Assembly (NCBI GenBank): GCA_003255025.1
Contig: QANY01013727.1
Location: 1,633,849-1,697,848, forward strand
Direction of reading: 5' to 3'
Origin: Datisca glomerata
Lineage: Eukaryota > Streptophyta > Magnoliopsida > Cucurbitales > Datiscaceae
DNA: 64,000 nucleotides
Shown here: in pieces, positions 11,020 through 22,703 of the stretch
How the letters are laid out: each line of letters starts with the position of its first letter
Numbering within the stretch: the stretch's first letter is position 1
Position numbers and translations under genes: made by a program
Notes under the pieces: generated by a model
The model's input: the letters and a program-made list of their open reading frames with translations, nothing else
Told to the model about the DNA's origin: nothing
The model's database searches: none

Positions 11020-11625
11020 CTAAGGTTTTTTCTTGCCACCACCATCAACACTATCTACTAGAGGTAGTGTCTGTAATAGATGGGAAACAATGAGCTAGAT
11101 TAGAACACTGTGAGCAACACTAAATATGAAAAGCAAAGTACAGTAGAATCAAAGGATACATGCAATTTCACTCTATGTGCAACAAAAAAAATATATAAAT
11201 ATAAGAAACATGGTAATGGAAATGATTTTCAAAGTTAATTATTAAGGAAATCGTCTAATTAAACAGTGATTAACAAATTACCATCAATAGCCTTTCTAGA
11301 ATCTGGTGTCATTATCAAGTAAACACGCATTTGAATAACACAAACCAGGAATATCAAAATTTGCTAGACATTTCATCGAACAGTTGATGGGTAATAAGTA
11401 AACCACGAGTAAACTAAAGCTTGTGCGCATTCAAGAATTTCAGGCTATAATAATCAAAGACTTTCCAATATGCATATGAATGGGAGAGAAACGTACCAGA
11501 TTGGGTTTGTAGATGTTGTGGACGATAGAGGCACCGGCAAGAAGCGAAATGACGACGACGACACACGACCATGCGAGTGAAGGGGTGCCAGTCGGCTGCT
11601 TTCCTCCCCCAAATTTCTGAGCCAT
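11020..11625 (-). CDS. Small single-span membrane protein, two exons (unit 1, intact reading frame)
   Basis: Exon 1 is 11,625-11,497 (43 codons, phase 0), ending at donor GTACGT. Exon 2 is 11,070-11,020 after acceptor CAG at 11,073-11,071, giving a 59-residue protein. It starts MAQKFGGGKQPTGTPSLAW, has one hydrophobic segment (CVVVVISLLAGASIV, residues 21-35), then HNIYKPNL, and ends DGGGKKKP. The start is chosen because the same ATG context occurs in unit 2. The motif HNIYKP and the glycine-rich lysine-tailed end look like a short conserved plant protein of unknown function, and I cannot name it. Compared with unit 2, a GAG-to-TAG change removes the last three residues. The gene sits upstream of ECR on the same strand in both units. 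Confidence 0.7.
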
Positions 11626-11639
11626 CTTCGATAATCAAC

Positions 11640-12152
11640 CCTTAATCCTGAACCTGGAGCTCTATGTCTCGCAGGTGCGCAACACCTATATTTTCAACTC
11701 TGCTGCCGATCAAAGGCAGAGGTCTGAATAACAAAATTTATGTACTAGGAATTCTGATAAGTTGTTTGATTAAAAAAACTCTGATAAATTGAAGTCACCG
11801 TTCAGAGTCTGACTAAAACCGATCAGTCATCGTGGAAGGATTTTATTTTTTAATTAAAAGTAAAACCCAAAGTTTTAAATGAGAAATTGTTTGAGAATTA
11901 ACATTGAGAGTGATAAAAATGAAATTATTTTTTACAATTTTTTTAAGAAATCGAACTTTTAATACAAAGTAAAATAAAAATGTCAGCGCGTTAGATTCTG
12001 GTCTAGCAAAAAGTTATTGCCAGACTCATATATAACATTCTATCATTAAAATTTAGACTCGCTAAACCAGATTTTAGCAAAAACAAATGTTAGATCCTAG
12101 TCTAGCACACACGAATTTTAACTGAAATTTTTTAAATTAAAGAGTCAACTTA
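11640..12152 (-). other. Upstream region of small membrane protein gene (unit 1)
   Basis: Non-coding sequence shared with 15,998-16,480. The first 260 bases are almost identical in both units; the rest carries indels. A promoter is expected here, but no TATA box was assigned with confidence. Confidence 0.5.
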
Positions 12153-12400
12153 CACTACAGGAAATTTTTTACGGCTATTTTGGAAGGTTCAACAACCGAA
12201 CAACCGCTACATTATAGATAATAGCGGGGGTTTTATGATACCAATACCAACGGTTTAAAACCACCGGCAAAAGAGTAATGAAATAAAAAATATTATGACG
12301 GTTTACAAAACCGCCGCTAATGTTATCATTTTTTTTAAAAAATTAGGTTGTTTAATCTAAATGAACCAAGTAAATTTTACCAACAATCAAGGTTTCAACA
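12153..12400 (+). mobile_element. CACTA-type transposon terminus
   Basis: The stretch starts cactacaggaaa at 12,153, a form of the CACTA superfamily end. It is followed by subterminal motifs of the type aaccgccgcta and acggttt in both orientations (12,190-12,325). It begins exactly where unit 1 loses similarity to unit 2. No matching inverted end was found before 13,806, so this is a terminal fragment or a rearranged copy. Confidence 0.6.
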
Positions 12401-13084
12401 AATACTAAATACAAATAATCAAAAAACAAAACACTACCATCAAAATTTACAATGGGGCACACATAAACATAAACTCTTCCCTTAATCGTGTTCTGCCAAA
12501 ACCAAACCAAAAAATGCATAAAGGACTACATTGTGCAAGAATAAACAAAAACTTAAACTAAAATTTCTAATCAGATGCTAAAGGTGTCATCAAATAACAT
12601 CAATCTAGGGCAAATGACCTTACATTATTTGGTTTGGTTTTGACAAAAATATCAGTTTCAGCATTTTAAACAAATTTATATATATTATCAATAACCTTGC
12701 ATTATTAATATATTAAGAATAAGGAGGAGCTAGAGTTCTATAGATATTTACTACATAGATGTGACGGTGTGTGTATAAGCTTCTGGAATTTTTTGATACG
12801 CAAAAGAACTAAAATTCTATACACAACTTGAGTATTGAATGAAAGATTATAAAATCAAGATGAAGGCATCGATAAACACTTTTAATTAGATCAAAACACA
12901 CAGAATAAGTTTCATTCATTTTACAGATAAAGGATGGGTAAGAGTTCACCAGTTTGTGGGAGAAATCAATGAGAACGAATGAAACTTATGAAATTACCAT
13001 TAAATCTAAATTTCCAATGTCACAAAGCAAAGCAGATAGAGAAACAAAATTATGAATTTCTAATATCACAAAGCCATAAACTGA
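12400..13084. other. AT-rich sequence, probably transposon interior
   Basis: No conserved coding or RNA feature was seen. It probably continues the element that starts at 12,153. Confidence 0.4.
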
Positions 13085-13726
13085 CGAATTTAGACCAACC
13101 CACGTACATGTCAGATTCTGGAAGACGTAATTTTTATTGGAGTTCAACCATGTGGCCAATAAGATATCAGATCGAAGCTCGTTCAGAGATCAACACGTGA
13201 GACAAAATTCCAACTTCCACGTTTTATGTATGCTACACTTTAAATAGTTTTGTTTAGATCAAAACCCATATTAGCAGAAACACACAAGTCTCAAGTTGAA
13301 TCTTTTACCTGTTAGTATAATGTCCTGAAAAAATTAGCTTATAATTCTCTTAAAGGGGGTGTGGGTTGACCATTTAGGCAGTACTAAAATCTAAAAGTAA
13401 AGCTAAGAATTTAGACTAACCCACGCACAGGTTAGCTCCGTAGGACATAACTTTTAACTCGGTAGAACCACATGACCCGTAAGATATCAAATCAAAACTT
13501 GTTCAGAGATTAACACATGAGACAAAATTCCAACTTCCACATTTTAAGTATGCTAAACTTTAAATAGTTTTGTTTAGACCAAAACCCATATTAACAGAAA
13601 CACAGACAAGTCTCAAGTTGAAACTTTTACTTGTTAGTATAATGTCCTGAAAAAATTAGCTTATAATTCTCTTAAAGGATCTGGGTTGACCATTTAGGCA
13701 GTACTAAAATCTAAAAGTAAAGCTAA
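13085..13726 (+). repeat. Tandem duplication, two units of about 322 bp
   Basis: Unit a (13,085-13,407) and unit b (13,408-13,726) share landmarks in order: gaatttagac, aacccacg, gacaaaattccaacttcca, caagtctcaagttgaa and ttaggcagtactaaaatc. The copies differ by scattered substitutions and short indels. The open frame at 12,979-13,200 is chance reading across unit a. Confidence 0.85.
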
Positions 13727-13781
13727 GAGTCGATGAACATTCAACAAACATAAGGAATCATGACATAAATTCAGCACTCAC

Positions 13782-14108
13782 TTCGCTTATAGATCGCCTC
13801 CTGCAGATCAACCACCGTAGCCTGCAAAAAAAAAAACTTTAAGCAGCTTAAAGCCGAAAACTCGATTTCTCAAAATCAATAGCGAAACGAGAACTGATCT
13901 CACACAATGCCGTAAACCAGACCCACACAAGAAGCTCAATTTTCTTAAAAATTTTCATGAGTCAAAGAGAGAAACATTCAGATGAAAGAGACTCAGGTAG
14001 GGAAATGAGCTAAAAGAGGAAACAGAAGAGAATATACCGAATCGCTGAGCTGTGAAGGCCACCCTTGACAACTTCTCTGCCACTGCGGGAAACAACGGTC
14101 GCCTTAAT
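13782..14108 (-). pseudogene. ECR: Very-long-chain enoyl-CoA reductase, 5' fragment (unit 2)
   Basis: Exon 1 (14,108-14,038) has lost its start codon: ATG is ATT. It carries a two-base insertion (CACAGC in place of CAGC) near its 3' end, shifting the frame before the GTATAT donor. Exon 2 (13,821-13,782) is complete and reads ATVVDLQEAIYKR followed by donor GTGAGT, matching the ubiquitin-like N-terminal region of plant ECR. No later exon follows, since the tandem repeat begins about 55 bases further on. The fragment is therefore dead, and it keeps an exon that unit 1 lost. Confidence 0.85.
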
Positions 14109-15363
14109 CTTTGGAGACCGAAATGAGAAAGACCCACTTCAACAAATTGTTCTAGCAACGAACCCTTCAATTCTTGGAGGATATTAAGTCAGATCCTATC
14201 AGAGCAGAATCGGAGGACCCAGAACCAGTAACGGGCTCCTCGTCTGAGATCCCAAAGGAATTAGAGAACTGCTGAAAAAAATATGAAGTTTGCAGGGGAG
14301 AAATGGGTTGATTTCTCGATTGGGGATGATGGATGTATTAATGAAATGTGGTTGGGGTAGGAGAGCTAACCATGTGGGCTGATGAACTACATATCAACAA
14401 TTATATCCGTTAGCTTACGATATTGGGTTTCAACTTGTGGCCCACCGCCAACGACTTAACATCATTTGATGTGGTCGAATTGGAGTTTTCCCATGTATTT
14501 TATTTCATTTAAATCTTCATTTTGTGGGGCATTAGAGGTAACCATAATATAATCTTTTTTTCTGCCATAGAACATAAATGCCCACTTTTGGAAGACAATT
14601 TGTTCATTATCAGTTTGATTGTTTTTTAAGACTAATATCAATGGAGAATAATGATTTAGTTTGATAATTCTCTTAGTTGACATTCCACGTGGACATTGTA
14701 CCTACAAATTAAAAAAAAACTGCTAAAAATCAGTCAATCTTGTGGTCCTTCAACAAAATCTTAACAACTTTACTAAGATCTATACAACTTTATTCACTCA
14801 TCCAATCCTTTCCTAGTCGATAAAAGAGTACTGGTTTGACTACCTAAAAAAATAGTATGTTTAGAAAGTCGAACTATAACATTTCTGATAGCACAAATAG
14901 AGTCTATTATGAAACATTTAGGGAGGATTCAGCTGTTCCGCATTTCTTCAGATTGGTTTGTTGTTTGTTCAAACGGATTAACGCTTTATTTTTGAACGGA
15001 ATGAGTATCCACCATTTTTGCTGTCTTTTCTTTTAATGAGAATCTCCGCGTTAATAAGTAAATATTGAGACCTACGCCTATACAGTACAACAAATACTTG
15101 ATGCTGATTAAATAATATATAATGGATTGAACCATTATAACTGGTTTCATAATAATTCAGAGCAAAGCTCGGCGTTCATGGAAGTATTAGAATGACTAAA
15201 AAAATACTGAAACCACCCCACAAAATGAAAGGTAACACTGGCCCAACAATAAGAGTTATAAAATTCTCTCCAGAATTTTATTTGACCTCAATTGTTAGAA
15301 AAATCGGTTAACAAAATAATGCACCATCCTGGAGATAGAAATTACTCAAGCAAGGGGATATAT
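14109..15363 (-). other. Non-coding part of duplication unit 2
   Basis: Counterpart of 9,835-11,019. No gene or transposon was recognised. Confidence 0.6.
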
Positions 15364-15983
15364 TCATTCTTGCTCACGTTGTTTCTTGCCGCCACCATCA
15401 ACACTCTCTACTGGAGGTAGTGTTTGTAATAGATGGGAAACAACGAGTTAGATTAGAACACTGTGAGCAACACTAAATATGAAAAGTAAAGTATAGTAGA
15501 ATCCATGGATACATTCAATTTCACTTTATGGGCAACAAATATATATATATATATATATATAAGAAACATGGTAATGGAAATGATTTTCAAAATTAATTAT
15601 TAAGGAAATCGTCTAATTAAACAGTGATTAACAAATTACCAGCAATAGCCTTTCTAGAATTTGGCGTTACTATCAAGTAAACATGCATTTGAATAACACA
15701 AACCAGGAATATCAAAATTTGCAAAATTTCATCGAACAGTTGATGGGCAATATAAGTAAACCACGAGTAAACTAAAGCTTGTGCGCATTCAAGAATTTCA
15801 GGCTATAATAATCAAAGACTTCCCATATGCATATGAATGGGAGAGAGACGTACCAGATTGGGTTTGTAGATGTTGTGGACGATAGAGGCACCGGCAAGAA
15901 GCGAAATGACGACGACAACACACGACCATGCGAGTGATGAGGTGCCAGTCGGCTGCTTTCCTCCCCCCAAATTTCTGAGCCAT
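15364..15983 (-). pseudogene. Small single-span membrane protein, degenerate copy (unit 2)
   Basis: Exon 1 (15,983-15,854) has one extra G in the run after AAATTT (six instead of five), so the frame shifts at codon 8 and the hydrophobic segment is lost. The exon 2 acceptor reads CAA instead of CAG at 15,426-15,424. Exon 2 (15,423-15,364) nevertheless keeps what looks like the older, longer end TLPPVESVDGGGKKQREQE. Unit 1 has the good exon 1 and acceptor but a truncated tail; unit 2 has the full tail but a broken front. An error in the G run cannot be ruled out from sequence alone. Confidence 0.8.
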
Positions 15984-16480
15984 CTTCGATAATCAACCCT
16001 TAATCCTGAACCTGGAGCTCTATGTCTCGCAGGTGCGCAACACCTATATTTTCAACTCTGCTGCCGATCAAAGGCAGAGGTCTGAATAACAAAATTTATG
16101 TACTAGGAATTCTGATAAGTTGTTTGATTAAAAAAACTCTGATAAATTGAAGTCACCGTTCAGAGTCTGACTAAAACCGATCAGTCATCGTGGAAGGATT
16201 TTATTTTTTAATTAAAAGTAAAACCCAAAGTTTTAAATGAGAAATTGTTTGAGAATTAAGAAATTGAACTTTAATAGAATGTAAAATAAAAATGTAAGCG
16301 TGTTGGTCTACCAAAAAAATATTGTTAGACTCATATATAACATTATATTGTTAAAATTTAAATTTACTAGACTAAATTTTAGCAAAAAAAAATCTAGATC
16401 CTAGTCTAGCAACACACGAATTTTTAACTAAAAATTTTTAAATTAAAGAGTCAGACTAAAGAGTCAACTTTAATATTTCC

Positions 16481-17933
16481 CAAAAATAAAATGAATGAAC
16501 TTCATTAATAATCAAAGAGATCCTAAATCCTTTTTCACAAGAGGTAGAAAATTCTCAAGATTAATTGGGGAGGTTGTGGCGTTAATTTGAATAGGAAAGA
16601 TTCAAATAGAAGTTGAAGAAAAGAATTCAAGTTTGGCCGTTAAAGTTATAGTATGATCATGTTTAAAAAAATTATCAACAATGGCCCCTAATATAATAAA
16701 TAAAAATTAGTCACTGCACACATTTATAATAACATGTGTCTAAAAATATTTCAACGACACCCATGAAAATTTACTTCCACTTTTTAATTGTATGTATAAT
16801 ATATATATATATAATATACATTAAATATATCTATAATATATTTTATAAAGATGATATTTATCATATAAACTTACTGGCCATTATACTTAAATTTCTCCGT
16901 ATGGCCTAAGGAAACATTTGCACGCCTCCGTTAGCTTTTGGGAGGCCTACGCCCCAATTTGTGATGATTTTAAAATCTTTATACTTTGTAATCTAATATC
17001 CTTATGCATAAAGATAATCAATTCGGTCGTTGTGATCAAATTCTATTATGAATTTTTGACCATATATTTTTGGATGTGGGGAATTCATTTTCTGCTCCAA
17101 TTTTTTTCTTAGAGTTTGGTGTGACTAATTTTTTTTTATCTTTGGCTATTTTTTTATCTTTTACTTCTAAAAGTGATTTGTTCTTGATGTTTTTCATATA
17201 AAGTTAGTTTAATGGATGAGTAATGGCACAAATCATCAATCCCATCAGCGCAACTTATCATTGGTTTACAGAAATTATCATAAATAACTAATTTTGCACC
17301 TTCTATTAAATTTTTGTCAAGTTTCTGTCAATTTTACCTTTTTAGTTTGAAATATCTTCTATTGAACTTATTTACCTCTAATTCAAAATTGGTGACAAGT
17401 TTTTTCTAATTGATATTTAAGATTATTTTTCATATTCCTATATTTAAAGTAGCTTCTTATCTTTATTTTAAAGTAATTGGTTTTAATTTTCATCTTTTAG
17501 ATATTATTTTAGGAATATAATCTTTATATACTATTGAAATTGTACTATATTTAAATATTTATAAATTTTCTAGTACTTATACTCACTCTTTTACTCTTTA
17601 CTGATCGAAAAGTACGTGCTTTGTATATATTAAGTAATTTAAAATATACGTAGAGTTTGAAATTAATCTCAAAGTTGAAGTAAATAAATTATCTTTGAAA
17701 ATATTACAAATCTAAATTAAAAGTGAAAAATAATATAAATAATAATTACATTAGCTTCTTTATATACTATTGAAATTGTACTATACATTGCTATTTGAAT
17801 AAAAATGATTAATCATCTTTTGTCATAACATACATATTAAGAGATAAGAAAATATTTCTCTCAATTCATTTATATGTGAGAAGAGTATCTCTCATGACAA
17901 CTCAGCAAGTGAGTAAGCACATTTTTTTAGTTG
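16481..17933. other. AT-rich intergenic sequence
   Basis: No gene, RNA or repeat family was recognised. It contains a TA-rich run near 16,795-16,815. The open frame at 16,918-17,112 has no recognisable feature. Confidence 0.5.
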
Positions 17934-18236
17934 TCCTATGCAGTTCACAACCAACAAGATTGACAGTTAGAGAGCCTATCAGTTGAAGAAGTTAAGAGGA
18001 GGAGTTTATTAGTTGGCTTTTCAGTTAGTCTGTTAACCTTTCTCTCCTTTATTCTCTCATGTAATTGAGCTCAGTGTAGCCTCCTTCTAGTCGTATTCCT
18101 TATGGTATATATTAATAGTCATGTACTAGCTCATATTGATCTTATGACAGTATACAATTTCATACTCAATATATTCATTTTCATTCCTCTTTCCACTTAT
18201 TTCCTTCTTCCTATCTTCATTTTGTATAATGTTTCA
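17934..18236 (+). repeat. 5' LTR of copia A
   Basis: It starts tgtccta and ends ttca. It aligns with 22,704-23,004 through shared blocks such as ttcagttagtctgttaa and ctcatgtaattgagct. Confidence 0.88.
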
Positions 18237-18251
18237 TGGTATTAGAGCCAC
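18237..18251 (+). other. Primer binding site of copia A
   Basis: tggtattagagcc follows the LTR directly. It resembles the initiator tRNA-Met site tggtatcagagc with one change. Confidence 0.75.
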
Positions 18252-18399
18252 AAGATTAAGGTCATAGCAAACACGGGAAGTAATGAAATTATAGAGAAAT
18301 TCAAGATCAAGCAACTCCACATCAAATTTAACAAATGTATTCGGCAACTCCCAAAGTTGTTCACTGTCATTCAAATTGGACAGAAACAACTATGTGATT

Positions 18400-19230
18400 T
18401 GAAAGTCACAAGTGACTCGAGCACTAATTGGGCACGAGCTTGATGACATTGTTCTTAGAAAATCAAGAAAACATGAGAAGAAATTAGCAAATGGTAATGA
18501 GAACCTAGAATACAGAATCTGGGTAAGAAAAAACCAACTCTTGCTAAGTTGGTTGAGAGCCTCCATGACAGAAGAGATCTTAGCCATGGTATCTCAATAT
18601 GAGATCTCAGTAAAGGTTTGGAGGAGTATTGAACAAAGATTTGCTAGCCAATTAAGAGCAAGAATTATGTAGTTAAGAAATGCACTTCAAACAGTGCCGA
18701 AAGGAAATGAGTCTATGACTGACTATTGTGAGAAGATGAGGATAACATCATATGCTCAAGGTGTTGTAGGTCAATTTATTAGTGATCACGACCTCATGAT
18801 GTATGTGATAAATGGCTTGGGATCAGAATTTGACCCAGTTATTATCATTATTATCTCGAGAGTATGAGACATCTCAATGGAAGAAATGAAAACCTTGCTT
18901 TTGTTCCTTGAAAGCAGGCTTGAGAGCAGTAAGTCTTGAATGAAACAACCTTGAAAATGAGTGTAAATGTAGTGTCAAACACTGTTTTCAAATGAAACTT
19001 TAATATTGGACCTCATTCTGGTGATTTTAGCAAGAATCAATCAAGAAACTACCAAATGAGGAACTTTTCTCGCCAGCCTGGTTTTAAAGGAAACATGAAT
19101 GGAAGGAGAGGGGGAATATTAGGTGGTCATAGAATTGTGTGTCAAGTGTGTAGTAGACATGGCCACTCAGTAAAAGTTTGATATTACATGTATGACAAAG
19201 GACATCCTGAACAATCTCAAAACTAGAATC
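18400..19230 (+). pseudogene. Copia A gag
   Basis: The gag core reads LLSWLRASMTEEILAMV, VWRSIEQRFASQ, then a stop at 18,670, then LRNALQTVPKGNESMTDY and YVINGLGSEFDPV. This is the UBN2-type gag of plant copia elements, which forms the particle. A degenerate zinc knuckle (CQVCSRHGHSVKV) lies near 19,140-19,180 and lacks its last cysteine. Confidence 0.75.
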
Positions 19231-19329
19231 TTGGTAATTCTCAGGGACAACTTAGCTCATTTTCAGGGAATCCTTCATCCTATATGGTTTGTCCTTCTGC
19301 ATATATAACATCCCTAGATTCAGTGTGTG

Positions 19330-20740
19330 ATCAAGCTTGGTATGCTGACAGTGCAACAATCAATTGTGTGACTTAAGATTTGAGAAATCTGAGCCTTGCA
19401 CAAGAGCATCATGGTCTTGAAAATTTGGTTGTAGGTAATGGTAAATGTTTACATATATCTCACATTGGTTATGCCTTATTACCCTCTAAATTGACCCCCC
19501 AGACTTAATAAACTCTTAAGATTTTTTAAAATCAAGAAATGCCTTATTAGTATATCTACATTTACCCTGACAATGATGTATTTGTAAAGTTTCATGCAAA
19601 ATTTTATTTTGTTAAGGACAAGACCTCGGGAATGCTTCTTTTGTAAGGGACACTTGAAGATGAACTTTACCTCTTGTCATATCCAAGCTCCATAGGAGTT
19701 TCAACTAACAACTGCTATGTACATAAAATCATTTCTTGTAGTAGTAACAATCAACTCTGTCAAAATTTACCTAAATTGTTAGATACTAGTGATACTAGAA
19801 CTAGCAGTATCAAACTCTGTAACTCTCTTGATTTTTCACATCTGAATAAGAATTCTAATTATTCAACCTATTTAACTGATGTATGAAATGAGTATGTTTT
19901 AAATTCACCGCATACTAATGAGTTGAAAACTACTGACAATTACAATATTTCTAAAATATGGCATAGAAGGTTAGGACACCCTGCACAAACTATATTAAGC
20001 AAAGTGTTAAATTCATGCAATCTGAAGCATTCAAAAACTCCTTTCTGTTTCTCAAGTCAAATAGGTAAGAGCCATGTTCTGGCATTCTTATGATTTTTGG
20101 GGATCCTCTCCAATTGTTTCTAAAGAAGGATATGAATATTACATCTGTTTCTTGGATGATTATACTAAGTTCTCTTGGATTTTTTCTCTAAAATTGAAAT
20201 TTGAAGCCTTAGGTATCCTTATGACATTTAAATATTTTATAGAGAACGTATTTGATAGCAAAGCTAAGGCCTTACATCTGACTTGGGGGGGGGGAGTTTA
20301 GGAACTTTGCTTCCTTTCTTCAAAAACAATAAATTCATTTTAGACACCCTTATCCTCACATTCATAAACAAAATGACAAAGTGGAAAGAAAACATAGGCA
20401 CATAGTTGAAACTGACCTTAATCACATTGCTCAAGCTCGAATGCCTTTAAATTTCTTGTGGGATACCTTTTAAACAACCATCTTTCAAAAGCTATTTAAT
20501 AGAAAACCATATTATCACACTTTAAGAATATTTGGATGTGCTTGCTTTCCTTACCTTAGGCCATATAATAAACATAAAGTAGACTTTCGCTATGATGTAT
20601 GTTTATCCTTGGGCTACTCACCTAATCACAAAGGTTTTAAGTGCTCACATTCTTCTGGTAGGTTGTACATATCTAAAAATTTAGTCTTTCTTGAGTTTTG
20701 TTGTCCTTATAAAGTAATGTTTACAAACCAAAAGCCCACA
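19330..20740 (+). pseudogene. Copia A protease and integrase
   Basis: Protease core AWYADSATINCVT near 19,335 keeps the catalytic D but lacks the following G. Integrase follows: RRLGHPAQTILSKVL (near 19,970), CFLDDYTKFSWIF (near 20,148-20,190) and, after a frame-broken core, GCACFPYL-like and SRKFVF-like C-terminal blocks. A run of nine G at 20,285-20,293 and several frameshifts break the core. Confidence 0.7.
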
Positions 20741-21239
20741 GAATCTTAGTCACACACTCAACTGTCAAATCTACCTACTCTTACAAGTTTTATTCATAGT
20801 TCTAACTTTGGTCCCGTTTTATTTGATCCAAATCTCAACTATCAAAGAATTAGTCCATTTGAAGGTCCTTTACAAAGCAGCTCCCCCATACTGAGTTCTT
20901 CATCAGGTAACAACACATTCACTCATTTTTATTCTTTATCTACTAAGCATATTACTTGACATCCTTCCCATAATGCTCATTCTTTGGCTGGTAACTTGGT
21001 CATTGGCCTACATACTTCACCAATATCCAATCCTAACATCCAACTTGCATAGAACACCCAGTCATAAATCATTGCACAAAATCCTCACCCTTAGCCTATT
21101 TCACACCACCCCATAATAACCAGATCTAAAAATAGGATATCTAAGCTAAAAGCCTACTCAGCAAGAAAACACCTTCTCCCATGTTCAAACCTACCTACAA
21201 AACCTAATATAGTGAAATAATCTATCATTGATGTTTACT

Positions 21240-22670
21240 GGAAACATGCCATGATTGATAAGTTTAATGCTCTTCTAAGAAATGATACTTGGGAATTAGA
21301 TCCTTATCACCCAGTTATGGCATTGATTGATAATAAATGAGAGTTCAAACTAAAGGTTAACTTTGATGGCTGCATCCAGAGACATAAGGCTATGTTAATT
21401 TTAAATGGGTTTCACCAAACCCCTAGGATTGAATTTACTAAAACTTTTAGTCCAATAGTCAAACCTACTACCGTCAGAGTTGTTTTCCATATAGAAATGA
21501 CATTTAGATGAGATGTGAAACAATCGGACGTGCACAATGCCTTTCTGAATGGTTATCCCACTAAGACAATTTTCATGCCTCAACCAGAAGGCTTTGTAGA
21601 CTTTCATAGACTTAATTTTGTTTGCAAGCTCAAGAAAGCTCTCTATGGTCTCAAACATGCACTTAAGGCCTAGTATGAAAGGCTGGAATTTATTTTTTTA
21701 TTCATTGGGATTTCACAAATGTTGAGTCTGACACTTCTTTGTTTATTTTCGAAGTTTTGTATCTTCTTGTATATGTAGATGATATTCTCCTTACAGTAAT
21801 CATCTTACTCTTATAAAAGCAACTAGTTTATGGCTTGCATCTTCTTACAGTAATCATCTTACTCTTATAAAAGCAACTAGTTTATGGCTTACATAAGTTA
21901 CACTTAATGATCTAGGGTATGTACAATACTTTCTTGGAGTTGAAGTTCATAGAGACAAAAATGAGATGCATATGTCGCAAGCAAAATACATCAGAGACCT
22001 ACTTAAGAAAATAAAAATGGAGGGAGCCAAGGCATCACCCTTATCCGCCAGCTCCACCGTTCAACTCTCTTTGCACAATGGAGAGCCTATGACAGATGTT
22101 ACCTTGTTTAGGAGCATAGTTGGCGCTTTGCATTACCTGTCACTCACTAGACCGGATATAAGTTTCATTGTCAACAGGCTGAGTCAATTCATTCATCAGC
22201 CTACTAAAGCTCTTGGCGTGCTTGTAAAAGACTTCTAAGGTATCTAAAAGCGACAATGCATGAATGGTTGACCATTAGACCATCAAATAGTCTAGATATC
22301 TAAGCATTTTTTTATGCGGGTTGGGTAGGAGACTGTGATGACTAGAGATCCACTAAAGCCTTTCTTTTTTTTCTTAGAGTTAGTCTTGTATCCTAATCTT
22401 CCAAGAAACAAGCTATAGTGTCCAAATCAAGCACACTGAGTGGATATAGTATTCTACCTAGTGCAGCATCTGAGAGCTAGTGGTTTAAAATTATGTTGTC
22501 TGAACTTGGTTTACAGTGTTATAGACCTCCTATTTTGTGGTGTGACAATACAAGTGCTTTAGCACTTGCTTCCAATCCTATTCTACATGCGAGGACAAAG
22601 CATGAAGAATTAGATGTCCACTTAAATAGGGAAAATGTCCAACTAAGATAATTGTAAGTCAGGTTTGTAC
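21240..22670 (+). pseudogene. Copia A reverse transcriptase and RNase H
   Basis: RT blocks: NDTWELDP, GFHQTPRIEFTKTFSPIVKP (21,410-21,470), AFLNGYPTKTIFMPQPEGFV (21,539-21,600), LKKALYGLKHAL and the YVDD box (near 21,772). Then LGYVQYFLGVEVHRD, GALHYLSLTRPDISFIVNRL and an RNase H remnant up to about 22,670 (WCDNTSALALASNP). A 52 bp tandem duplication at about 21,790-21,893 interrupts the RT connection. Stops occur at about 21,339, 21,511 and 21,672. Confidence 0.8.
21790..21893 (+). repeat. 52 bp tandem duplication inside copia A RT
   Basis: The block beginning ttacagtaatcatcttactc occurs twice in a row with one or two differences. It duplicates the residues NHLTLIKATSLWL. Confidence 0.85.
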
Positions 22671-22703
22671 CTTCGGTTGATAAGCTAACTGACCTTGTTG
22701 AGT

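Larger units (their letters stand above)
9535..12152. repeat. Segmental duplication, unit 1
   Basis: This unit aligns collinearly with 13,806-16,480: ECR exon 1, its upstream region, the small membrane protein gene and that gene's upstream region. Most lines match at roughly nine bases in ten or better, with indels. Unit 1 stops inside ECR exon 2 on the left, and on the right it is interrupted by a CACTA-type terminus at 12,153. Confidence 0.93.
13782..16480. repeat. Segmental duplication, unit 2
   Basis: This is the partner of 9,535-12,152, in direct orientation. It extends slightly further left because ECR exon 2 and the start of intron 2 are kept. Its right part beyond 16,260 is shortened by deletion relative to unit 1. 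Confidence 0.93.

Noticed and set aside
20284..20294. Run of nine G as a regulatory or quadruplex element
   Set aside because: It is a single homopolymer inside decayed integrase, with no further G tracts, and more likely an insertion hotspot or sequencing slip.
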